From NCBI RefSeq assembly GCF_052113205.1, contig NZ_JBFRCU010000002.1, positions 113,026 to 177,025 on the forward strand: a stretch of DNA of 64,000 bases, read 5' to 3'. The stretch's first letter is position 1. Every line of letters starts with the position of its first letter. This document shows, one piece after another, positions 1 to 8,400 of the stretch. The stretch is from Inquilinus sp052113205 (GTDB lineage: Bacteria; Pseudomonadota; Alphaproteobacteria; DSM-16000; Inquilinaceae). Made by a program: the position numbers and the translations under genes. The notes below the pieces were generated by a model, which was not told the DNA's origin, did no database searches, and saw only the letters and a list, made by a program, of their open reading frames with translations.

Positions 1-633
1 GCCCTCGGGTTCAGCTATGCGGCGGCGGATCCCCAGGCCTTCCGCATCGGCCCGATCGACCTGGCCATACCGCGCGGCGAGATCACGATGATCATCGGCG
101 GCAATGGCAGCGGCAAGACCACCTTCCTGAAGGTGCTCGCCGGCCTGTACCAGCCGACCGGCGGCGGCGTCGCGATCGACGGGGTGGCGCTGGAACGCAG
201 CAATCTGCAGGATTATCGCGAACTCTTCAGCGCGATCTACACCGACTTCCATCTGTTCCGGAAACTCTACGGCCTTGCCGTGGAGGTCGAGACGGTCGAG
301 GGCCAGCTGCGGCACATGGGCATCGGCGAGAAGGTGCGCTATGGCGGCGACACGTTCAGCACCCTCGACCTCTCGACCGGACAACGCAAGCGCATCGCCA
401 TGGTCGTGGCCCTGCTGGAGGATCGACCCGTGCTGATCTTCGACGAATGGGCAGCGGACCAGGATCCCGATTTCCGGCGCTACTTCTATGAAGCGCTGCT
501 GCCCGAGCTCAAGAAACGCGGCAAGACCTTGATCGTCGCCACCCATGACGACCAGTATTTCCGCATCGCCGACACCGTGGTGAAGATGGAGCTCGGCAAG
601 GTGCAGTCGATCCGGCGGAACGCCGAGCCATGA
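1..633 (+). CDS. Cyclic-peptide export ABC transporter, ATP-binding C-terminal part (partial)
   Basis: Frame 1 is open from the first base, so the N-terminal membrane domain lies outside the window. The visible 210 residues are a complete ABC ATPase domain: Walker A GGNGSGKTT (about residues 34-42), signature LSTGQRKR, Walker B VLIFDEW followed by AADQDP, and an H-loop ATHDD. The DEWAADQDP stretch and the LSTGQRKR signature (instead of LSGGQ) are typical of the SyrD/PvdE cyclic-peptide and siderophore exporter family, which are TM-ATPase fusions of about 550 residues in the inner membrane. The stop overlaps the next start as ATGA. It converges on the NRPS-linked genes and is the natural exporter of their product. 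The family call is strong; the link to this particular peptide is inferred from position. Confidence 0.9.
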   Translation, partial: ALGFSYAAADPQAFRIGPIDLAIPRGEITMIIGGNGSGKTTFLKVLAGLYQPTGGGVAIDGVALERSNLQDYRELFSAIYTDFHLFRKLYGLAVEVETVEGQLRHMGIGEKVRYGGDTFSTLDLSTGQRKRIAMVVALLEDRPVLIFDEWAADQDPDFRRYFYEALLPELKKRGKTLIVATHDDQYFRIADTVVKMELGKVQSIRRNAEP

Positions 634-1580
634 GCGCCCACCCTCTGTCGGATCTGCGGCGGGCCATCATCCTGTTGTGCCGCAGCCTGCGGCGGTGGCT
701 TGGTTGGCAGCCGGTTCGCCAGGCCGCCGCGCCTGCGCGAACCCTGGCGGACCCGCCGCCCCTTCCCCCCGGCATGTCGCGCCGAGCCTTGCGGGCGTGG
801 CTGGCCGGTCTGGGGACACTGCTGATCCTGTTCTATCTGTGGCGCAGCATCTTCATTCCGATCGGGTCCGGCCAGCTGGGCATACGCTGGTCCCGCTTCG
901 ACGGCGGCACGGATATGGGCCATGTCTATGGCGAGGGCTATCCGGCGATCTGGCCGTGGGACACCATGACGGTCTACGACACCCGCCTGCAGGAGATGCA
1001 CAATACCGTGGCTGTTCTCACCGCCGACGGGCTGGAGGTCTCGCTCGACGTCACTGCGCGCTTCGCGCCACGGGCGGCCGATCTGCCGATGCTGCACAGA
1101 TCGGTCGGCCCGCGTTACCGGGAGACCGTGGTCTGGCCGGACGTGGTCGCCGCGCTGCGCCAGGTGATCCGTCAATTCAAGCCGGACGAGCTGCGGGTGC
1201 TGGGCGAAGCCGGCCTCTCCACCAAGGTCGATGACGCTGCGAGGAGCGCCGTGCAGTCCCATTGGGTCGACCTCGACCGGGTCTTGATCACGCGCATCGC
1301 CCTGCCCGAACGGCTGTCGGCCGAGATCCAGGAAAAGCTGGCCCAGGAGCAGAAGGCCCTCGCCTACGACTTCATTCTGAAGCAAGCCGAGATGGAACAG
1401 CAGAAATGGTCGATCGAGGCCGACGGCATTCGCGAATTCGAGGAGAAATCACGCATCTCGATGCTCAAATGGCGTGGCATCCAGGCGACCGAGCGCCTCG
1501 CTGCGTCCCCCAACGCCAAGATCATCGTGATGGGCGCCGGCGAGAATCAGCTGCCGGTGCTGCTGAATGGGGATAAGTGA
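630..1580 (+). CDS. SPFH/band-7 (prohibitin-like) membrane protein
   Basis: A 316-residue protein with a basic, Pro-rich N-terminus, one transmembrane segment (about residues 54-71, WLAGLGTLLILFYLW), then a band-7 domain (GSGQLGIRWSRFDGG, later LEVSLDVTARFAP) and a charged helical region (IQEKLAQEQKALAYDF) as in prohibitin/HflK-type proteins. Such proteins form membrane-anchored oligomeric rings or scaffolds, usually facing the periplasm or cytosol next to proteases or transporters. The ATG overlaps the exporter stop by 4 bp (ATGA), so translation is coupled and the two are one operon. This suggests a role in organising or quality-controlling the exporter or the stressed membrane, but that role is inferred. 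It is followed by a palindromic repeat and the convergent asnB gene. Confidence 0.85.
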   Translation: MSAHPLSDLRRAIILLCRSLRRWLGWQPVRQAAAPARTLADPPPLPPGMSRRALRAWLAGLGTLLILFYLWRSIFIPIGSGQLGIRWSRFDGGTDMGHVYGEGYPAIWPWDTMTVYDTRLQEMHNTVAVLTADGLEVSLDVTARFAPRAADLPMLHRSVGPRYRETVVWPDVVAALRQVIRQFKPDELRVLGEAGLSTKVDDAARSAVQSHWVDLDRVLITRIALPERLSAEIQEKLAQEQKALAYDFILKQAEMEQQKWSIEADGIREFEEKSRISMLKWRGIQATERLAASPNAKIIVMGAGENQLPVLLNGDK

Positions 1581-1602
1581 GGCTCCTTCCCTACAAAAGA
1601 AC

Positions 1603-1688
1603 CGTCATTGCGAGGAGGCAAAGCCGACGAAGCAATCCATGCTGCCGCTCTTGCTGCCCTGGATTGCTTCGCTGCGCTCGCCATGACG
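1603..1688. repeat. REP-like long inverted repeat between convergent genes
   Basis: The arms are at 1603-1639 (starting CGTCATTGCGAGG, ending GAAGCAATCCA) and 1660-1688 (TGGATTGCTTCG, ending CCATGACG). They are complementary over most of their length around a 20-base loop. Palindromes built on GTCATTGCGAGG ... GCAATCCA ... TGGATTGCTTCG are a widespread intergenic repeat type in alphaproteobacteria. Lying between two convergent stops, it can act as a bidirectional transcript end or mRNA-stabilising hairpin. Confidence 0.7.
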
Positions 1689-1711
1689 ATCCTTTAGTAG
1701 GCTCGCCGATA

Positions 1712-3586
1712 TCAGGCATAGCCCGGCATGTCGAACTCCTCCAGGAACAGCCCGAAGGTCAGCACCAGCATCAGCACATCCGTGTCGAAGGTGGCGTTGA
1801 TCTGCGTGGTCCCGGCCATGTGCTGCCGGCGCAGGCGCTCCACCGTTTCGGCATCGAAGTAATTCTGCCGGCGGATCAGTTCGGGCGACAGCAGATCGTC
1901 GATCCAGTCGACCCGCTGGGCCAGGAGATAGGGCGACCCCGGCGCCACGAAGCTGAACTTCTCGCGCCCGGCGACCGCCGGCGGCAGGTATTTCCTGGCG
2001 ATCTCCCGCAGCAGCCACTTCTCGGTGTCGTCCCGGACCAGCAGGTCGGGTGGAATCGAGCGGACGAAGTCGACGACCTCGATGTCGAGGAACGGATAGC
2101 GCGCCTCGATCGAATTGGCGTAAGAGACGCGGTCGCCGTGATCGGCCAAAAGATGGTCGGCCAGCCGCAGCTTGAAGTCAGCATAGGAGCGCTGGTGCAG
2201 CGGGTGGCGCCCGGCGAGGCATGATCGGTCGACGGGCGGCCGCTGCGTGCATTCGAACCGCGGCAGCGCCGCGGCGACGGCGGGCGAATAGAGCCCCGCC
2301 TTGGTCTCGCGGAACAGACGGTAGTCGCGCTCGTAGAAGAAGGCCGGGTCACCCCACAGCTCCGCCCGGACCTCGTCCTCGAGCATCGCCTCGAGCGGGT
2401 CGGCGGTCCCCGGGGACCGGCCGCCGGTGGCATCGAAGCGATAGCCGACATAGCCGGCGAACAGCTCGTCCGCCCCCTCCCCGGTCAGGACCACCTTGTG
2501 GCCGCTCTCGCGCACCATGGCCGACAGCGCCAGCGAGCAGGTGTTGTAGGCCTCCTTCAGCGGCGCCTCGGCCGCCGCCACCGCTTGGCGAAGCCGGCGG
2601 ATGATCTCGGCCGGCGGGAACTCGATCTCGTGATGCCGCGTGCCCAGTTGCTCGGCCATCAGCCGCTGCGGCCGGCGCTCGTCGATATCGGCCTGCGGAA
2701 AGGTGATCGAGTAGGAATGGAACTGGCGGTCCGGTGCCGCCGCCTGCGCCAGGGCGCCGATCAGGCTCGAATCGAGGCCCCCGCTGAGATAGAAGCCGAC
2801 CGGGACATCGGCATCGAGCCGACGGCGCACCGACGCCAGCAGCAATTCCTCCAGCCGCGCGACATAGAACTCGGTCTCGCGCCGTTCGGCCGGCCGGGCG
2901 GCCTCGGGATACACCAGGTCCCAATAGGGCCAGGTGTGGGCCGGGCGGCCGGAGCCGGCCTCCAGCACATGGCCTGGCGGTAGGGCGTGGATGCCCTGGA
3001 ACATGGTGGTGGGGCTGACCATTCCCGGGAAGGTCAGGATCTGGTCGAGACCGGCGAGATCGACCCGTCGCTCGACCGTCGGATGCGCCAGCAGGGCCTT
3101 GATCTCCGAGGCGAACAGCAGCTCGCCCCCCGCCTCGGTATAGAACAGGGGGGCGATGCCGACATGGTCGCGGCCGAGCAGCAGCCGATGCCGACGATGG
3201 TCGTAGAGGGCGAAGGCGAACTGACCGTTGAGCCGGCCGACGAAGTCGGCGCCATACTCCTCGTAAAGATGAACCAGGACTTCGACATCGCAGCGGGTGC
3301 GGAAGCTGTGGCCGCGCCGTTCCAGCTCCTGTCGCAATTCACGATGATTGAAGATCTCGCCATTGCAGACCGAGGTGATCCGGCCGTCCTCGCTGTGGTG
3401 CGGCTGGTTGCCGGTCGCGAGATCGACGATCGAGAGCCTGGTGAAGCCGAGGGCCACGCCACCCGCGGCGAAAGTGCCGCCGTCGTCCGGGCCGCGATGG
3501 CGCAGCCTGCCGGTCATGGCCTCGATCTGACCGGGATCGATCGGGCGGTCCCGGTCCGAGCTGAAGAGTCCGACGATGCCGCACAT
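1712..3586 (-). CDS. asnB: Asparagine synthetase, glutamine-hydrolysing (class II amidotransferase)
   Basis: The 624-residue protein has two domains. The N-terminal class II glutaminase starts MCGIVG, so Cys2 becomes the N-terminal nucleophile after Met removal, and RHRGPDDGG follows. The C-terminal synthetase domain has the ATP pyrophosphatase P-loop SGGLDSS (about residues 270-276) and TGEGADELFAGY. The frame continues 33 bases upstream to another start, but the catalytic Cys must follow the initiator, so the ATG at 3586 is chosen. The family converts Asp, Gln and ATP to Asn. In peptide clusters some members form amides on other substrates. Here it follows the S12 hydrolase on the same strand, separated by an 84-base gap holding a strong hairpin. 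None of the four A domains of the cluster carries an Asn-type code, so a tailoring amidation is at least as likely as Asn supply. Domain call firm, substrate unknown. Confidence 0.9.
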   Translation of the reverse strand: MCGIVGLFSSDRDRPIDPGQIEAMTGRLRHRGPDDGGTFAAGGVALGFTRLSIVDLATGNQPHHSEDGRITSVCNGEIFNHRELRQELERRGHSFRTRCDVEVLVHLYEEYGADFVGRLNGQFAFALYDHRRHRLLLGRDHVGIAPLFYTEAGGELLFASEIKALLAHPTVERRVDLAGLDQILTFPGMVSPTTMFQGIHALPPGHVLEAGSGRPAHTWPYWDLVYPEAARPAERRETEFYVARLEELLLASVRRRLDADVPVGFYLSGGLDSSLIGALAQAAAPDRQFHSYSITFPQADIDERRPQRLMAEQLGTRHHEIEFPPAEIIRRLRQAVAAAEAPLKEAYNTCSLALSAMVRESGHKVVLTGEGADELFAGYVGYRFDATGGRSPGTADPLEAMLEDEVRAELWGDPAFFYERDYRLFRETKAGLYSPAVAAALPRFECTQRPPVDRSCLAGRHPLHQRSYADFKLRLADHLLADHGDRVSYANSIEARYPFLDIEVVDFVRSIPPDLLVRDDTEKWLLREIARKYLPPAVAGREKFSFVAPGSPYLLAQRVDWIDDLLSPELIRRQNYFDAETVERLRRQHMAGTTQINATFDTDVLMLVLTFGLFLEEFDMPGYA

Positions 3587-3623
3587 CCTGGCCGCCATCC
3601 CGCCTTGTTGAACCCGCACAACG

Positions 3624-3658
3624 GCGCCGCCCCCGACACCGGGTGTCGAGGACGGCGC
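3624..3658 (-). terminator. 17-bp hairpin between the S12 hydrolase and asnB
   Basis: Arms 3624-3640 and 3642-3658 pair over 17 positions with only two G-U type mismatches around a single central base (the inner part is CGACACC/GGTGTCG). There is no T-tract. It may be a terminator or attenuator, or an mRNA processing/stability hairpin, reducing or separating expression of asnB from the upstream gene. The perfect inner palindrome could alternatively be a protein-binding site. Confidence 0.5.
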
Positions 3659-3670
3659 TTCCTTCAGACC

Positions 3671-5419
3671 TCACTGGGCGGCGCTGGTGGTGAATGTCCA
3701 CAAAGGCCCGTTCACCAACGGGATCACCTGATCCTGCGCGACGGTATCGACCCGCCAGTAATAGGTGGCGCCGGGCTTCAGCATCGCCTCGACACCGGTC
3801 CCCGGAACGTTCTTGAATTCCACGCCGTCATGCGCATCGGGACTTGCCTGATCGACCGCGTCGGCGTCCGTCCCCCAATAGACGTTGTAGCTCGTCCCAT
3901 AGATCCGGCCGGCCTGCCAGGCGAGGTCAACCAGGCCGTTGATGGGTTTCACCTGCGCACTCTCGCCCGGCTGCGGCGTCGTCACGGCCGACGAGACCAG
4001 CGGCATGATCTGGTCGAGCATGTTGGCCTCCCACTCCTGGTCCCAGGTGTTGGAGGCCAGCACGAAGAACGTGTCCGCGTCGAAGAAGTAATAGAGCAAG
4101 GTCTTGTAGCCCGGGAACGCCCCGCCATGGCCGCGGGCGCTGCCATANGACCGCGCCGGCTGCATCAGCCCGCCGACGCCGTAGTCCATCGGCTGCCAGC
4201 CGATATGGATGTCCGCCGAGACGAAGGTGAACCATTTCTCCTTGGTGCCCTGGTTCAGCAACTGGTCGGATCGGAACATCCCCTCTCCGAACTTCAGCAG
4301 ATCCCACGGCGTCGAGACGATGGCCCCCGCTGTCCAGGCATAGCTCGGATTCGTCGCGGTGACGTCGCACCAGTCCTCGTAGACCTGCTGCGGATAGGGG
4401 ATCGAACCCCATTTGGTGTAGCCGTGCATCTGCGGCAGTTGCTGATCGTTGGTCGCGAAATAGGTGTCCCGCATGCCGAGCTTATCCATCACGTAATGCT
4501 GGATCACCTGCTCAGCCTTCTGGCCGCTGATCTTCTCGGCGATCATTCCCAGCAGGATGTAGTTCGAGTTGGAGTAGTACCAGAAGGGATATTGCGGCGG
4601 CTCCGGCGGCGCGCTCCCGTAGATGGTCGCCCAGTAGGGATTCGGATAGGTCGCGCCGGGTGCGAAGTCGGACGGCAGCGGCGGGTTCGGACCGTTGTTG
4701 CTCAATCCGCTCATCAATTGATCGGGATCGAAGTGCCGTTGCGGCGTTATTTGGGGCGAGAATCCAATATCGCTGTCGGCCAGATAGTTGGTGATGCCCG
4801 TGGTCATCTGCAGCAGCATGCCGATGGTCATCTCGTTGATATACGGTATCCCGGCGACGATGCCATCGTCGTCCAGGTATTTCAGCACCGGATCGGTGAG
4901 CTTGAGCTTGCCCTCCTGTTCCATCTGCAGAATCGTCTGGGCGGTGAAGATCTTGGAGACACTGCCGACGCGGAACTGCATGTCGGGCGAAATCGGGGTC
5001 TTGGCCTCAAGATTGGCATAGCCGGTGGTGCCGAGTCTTACCCCCCAGTCCGGCGATTTGACGAGGATCACGGCGCCGGGGACGCGGCCATTGGCGGTGA
5101 AGCTGTCCAGCACCTTTTGCCAGGTCGCGGGGAAGGGCCGGCTCGGCTGTACATTGGATGCCGTCTTCTTCTCGACGATCGGCCCGGAGATCGGCGGCGC
5201 AGCGCAGACTGCCGGCGGATAGCCGGGGACGATCGGGCTGACCTCCTCGGCGGAGCCTCGAGGGGCGGCCAGGGTCGCGGTCGGACCGGCGATCGCCGGC
5301 GCGGCCCTTGATGTGGTCAGAGGCAGCGCCTCTGCCCAGCTGGGCGCGGCTGGCGCAATCGCGACGGACAAAGCCAGCGGCAGAAGCCATGGTGACGTCT
5401 TCGATACTCCGCGTTTCAT
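3671..5419 (-). CDS. Exported S12-family serine hydrolase (beta-lactamase/DD-peptidase fold) with C-terminal beta-sandwich
   Basis: The 582-residue protein starts at an ATG with AGGAG 7 bases upstream. It has a signal peptide (basic start, hydrophobic residues about 11-28, cleavage near PSWAEA). The S12 catalytic domain (about 95-450) shows all three hallmark motifs: SVSK (SxxK nucleophile, in FRVGSVSKIF), YSN (YYSNSNY) and HGG (GHGGAFPG). A C-terminal region of about 90 residues ending YYWRVDT...WTFTTSAA resembles a fibronectin-III-like module. One base (4148) is ambiguous. It lies 54 bp after the NRPS stop, and the NRPS has no thioesterase. Members of this fold release peptides in NRPS systems (SurE-type PBP-like thioesterases, cytoplasmic) or mature exported prodrugs (ClbP-type, periplasmic). 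The signal peptide favours a periplasmic maturation or self-protection role. The function is inference. Confidence 0.85.
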   Translation of the reverse strand: MKRGVSKTSPWLLPLALSVAIAPAAPSWAEALPLTTSRAAPAIAGPTATLAAPRGSAEEVSPIVPGYPPAVCAAPPISGPIVEKKTASNVQPSRPFPATWQKVLDSFTANGRVPGAVILVKSPDWGVRLGTTGYANLEAKTPISPDMQFRVGSVSKIFTAQTILQMEQEGKLKLTDPVLKYLDDDGIVAGIPYINEMTIGMLLQMTTGITNYLADSDIGFSPQITPQRHFDPDQLMSGLSNNGPNPPLPSDFAPGATYPNPYWATIYGSAPPEPPQYPFWYYSNSNYILLGMIAEKISGQKAEQVIQHYVMDKLGMRDTYFATNDQQLPQMHGYTKWGSIPYPQQVYEDWCDVTATNPSYAWTAGAIVSTPWDLLKFGEGMFRSDQLLNQGTKEKWFTFVSADIHIGWQPMDYGVGGLMQPARXYGSARGHGGAFPGYKTLLYYFFDADTFFVLASNTWDQEWEANMLDQIMPLVSSAVTTPQPGESAQVKPINGLVDLAWQAGRIYGTSYNVYWGTDADAVDQASPDAHDGVEFKNVPGTGVEAMLKPGATYYWRVDTVAQDQVIPLVNGPLWTFTTSAAQ

Positions 5420-5473
5420 GCATATCTCCTATAGTAGAAATCGCTGAAATTATTTATCAAAGTCACGTAGCTC

Positions 5474-8400
5474 TTACGCTCGACTGCCTGTTAAGGCGTT
5501 TTCCTCTCCAACCTTTGACTGCTCACCTTCCGGGCTCGATCCGGCAGCGAAGCTTTCGGCGAGCCCCTGCGCCAGAGCGCGGATCGCGGCCGGCGCATGG
5601 AGTCCGGGGGCATAGCGCAGCCCGAGCCGGAGCCGCCCCGAGGTCACCCAAGCCTCCAGCTCGATCAGGCGGCGGCGCTCCATGGTGCCGATCGACGCAT
5701 TCGGCAGCCGCTCGCTGAGCCGGAACGCCGGGTCGAGCTCCGGGACGGCGGTGCCGAGATAGTTGAGGCTGAGCTCCGCCTCGGTCCCGCCGATCGGGCT
5801 TGGCGACAGCCACCGCAGCACGCCCCAGCCCAATCCCTTCGACGGCACCGAGGCCAGCGCCGCCTCGATCCCCTGCACCGCAGCCGGGCCGCCCGGACAA
5901 TCGATGAGAAATGGGAAATCCGCGGTGAACCAGCCGACCGTGCGGGCCGGATCGATGCCAGGCACGGGCGGGTTGCGGCCATGGCTCGACAGCATCACCC
6001 GCGCCAGCCGCCGACCATCCCAGCCGTGCAGCGCGTCGGCCAGCGCGGCCAGCAGCCGCGCGACGATCCGCGTGTCCGGAACGCCGGACGGAATCGCGTC
6101 GAGATCCACGGTCATGGCCTCGGTTTCGGCGTAGCCATGCTCGACCACCGCGGCGTCGGTCGGCAGCGGCGGCACGGTGGCCCCAGCGATCTTCGCCCAA
6201 TAGGGCCGTTCCGCCTCGAGCGCCGCGCTGCGGCTCCAACCGTCCAGCGCCGTCGCCCAGGCGCGATAGGAGGTGGTCTTGCCGGGCAGGACGATCGGCT
6301 GGCCCGTTGCTGCCTGGCGCAGGCCGGAGAACAGATCCTCGAGGATGAAGCGCCACGACACCGCATCCACCACCAGATGGTGCGCCGTCAGCAGCAGATG
6401 GTCGCCCTCCGCCAGCCGGTAGCGCACCGTCTTGAACAGCGGCCCGCGGCCGAGATCGAAGCCCGCCTGGAGCGCCGTGGCGTCGGCCGTCAGCGCCGGC
6501 CAGGGATCCGCCAGTTGGCGCAGATCGAACTCCCTGACACCGGGCCCGGGCTCCGGGGCGGCGATCTCCTGGATCCAGACGCCGGCGTCCTGGCGGCAGC
6601 GCAGGCGCAGCGCGTCATGGTGCCGCCAGAGGGCATCCACGGCCGCAGCGAGGGCCGCCCCGTCCAGAGGCGCCGCGGCCTGCAGCAGGACAAGATGGTT
6701 CAGATGCGCGAACCCTCGACTGTGCGCGCCGAACAGCCACCGCTGGATCGGAGTCAGGGGCAGCGCCCCCGTGACCGGTCGATCATCTCCGCCGGCCTCC
6801 GCGGTCGCAGCGACCGCCGCCACCGCCGCCACCGTGTCAGCGGCGAGCAGGCCCCGAAGATCGAGCGCGAAGCCGTCCCGGCGGAGCCGCGCCAGAAGCT
6901 GGATGGCGCGCAGGGAATCCCCCCCCGACCCGGCGAAGGAGCCATGCCGGCCGAGCGGACCGCTGCCCAGCACGGCGGCAAAGGCCTCGGCGACCGCTGC
7001 TTCGGCCGGCGTCATCGGTGCCTCACCGACGGCGGATGGACGCTCCGGCGCCGGCAGGGCATTCCGGTCGATCTTGCCGGCGACGGTGCGCGGCAATTCG
7101 GGCAGCAGGACCACCGCGGCCGGGACCATCCAGGGCGGCAGCTCCGCCGCCAGGGCGTGCCGCAGCACAGCCGGATCGACTTCGCCCCGCGGGACGACAT
7201 AGGCCACGATCCGTTTCGGCTCGTCGCGCACGATGGCGGCGGCCTGGGCCACGGCCGGGTGCCCGCGCAACAGGCTCTCGATCTCGCCGAGCTCAACCCG
7301 ATAGCCGTGAAACTTTACCTGGTTGTCGCGCCGGCCGAGATAGACCACCGTCCCATCGGGCTGCACCAACCCCGCATCGCCGGTGCGGTAGACCCGACGG
7401 CCGTCCACATCGACAAAGCGCTCCGCCGAGAGATCCGGCCGGCCGAAATAGCCGCGGGCGAGCCCCGGCCCGGCCAGGCAGATCTCGCCGACCGCGCCGA
7501 CGGGCATCGATCGTCCGGCCCGGTCCAGCACCGTCATCCGGGTGTTGGCGATCGGCCGACCGATCGGGATCCCGTCCGGATAGGCCGCGTCCGGATCGAC
7601 CTCTTGCCAGCTGGCGCAGACCGAAGCTTCGGTCGGACCATAGGCGTTGAAGTAGCGCAGCCTGCGGGCATAGTGCCTGGCATCGCGCTCGTCGGGCGGC
7701 TCGCCCGCGGTGAGCAGCACGCGCAGGCCGCCCAGATCGGCGCCGTCGAGCGCCCGCAGATAGGAGGGCGGCAGCGTCGCCACCGTCACCCGCTCCGCAG
7801 CCATCAGCGCCAGCAGCCTGGCGCCGTCGCGGATCGTCGCCTCCGGCGCCAGCACCAGCCGGGCGCCGGCCAGCAGCGCCATGAAGATCTCGGAGAGCGA
7901 GGCGTCGAACGAGCAGGAAGCGAACTGAACGACGGCGTCGTCGGGCCGGACGCCGAACCCCGAGATCTGCGCCAGGATCATGTTGACGAAGCCGCGATGC
8001 TCGACCGCCACGCCCTTCGGCCGGCCGGTCGAACCCGAGGTGAAGATGATGTAGGCCAGGCTCCGCGGCGACGCCCCGCCCAACCGTTTCCCGGCTGCCA
8101 CAGCTTCGCCGGCGATTGGACGGGCAACACCGGGGCGCAGCGGCGCCAGCCGCGCCGCCCCGGCCGCGTCGGTCAGCACCGTGCGACAGCCGGTGTCGTC
8201 GAGCATGAAGCCGATGCGCCCGTCGGGGAAGGCCGGGCTCAAAGGCAGGTAGACGCCACCCGCCTTGAGGANGCCCAGCAAGGCGACGATCCGGCCGATC
8301 CCGCGATCCGCCAGCACGCCCACCACCTCTTCCGGCGCAAGTCCGTCGGCCAGGAGCCGGCGGCCGACATCGTCCGCCGCCCGGTCCAGCTCGCGATAGC

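Noticed and set aside
1712..3586. Lasso-peptide cyclase (AsnB-like) as an alternative reading of the asparagine synthetase
   Set aside because: The protein keeps the full N-terminal glutaminase with Cys2, and there is no leader peptidase/RRE pair or precursor gene nearby.
3671..5419. Simple class C beta-lactamase resistance gene
   Set aside because: SxxK/YSN fit, but the third motif is HGG rather than KTG, the protein is much longer than AmpC and has a C-terminal beta module. Linkage to an NRPS lacking a thioesterase makes a cluster function more likely. A resistance role is not excluded.
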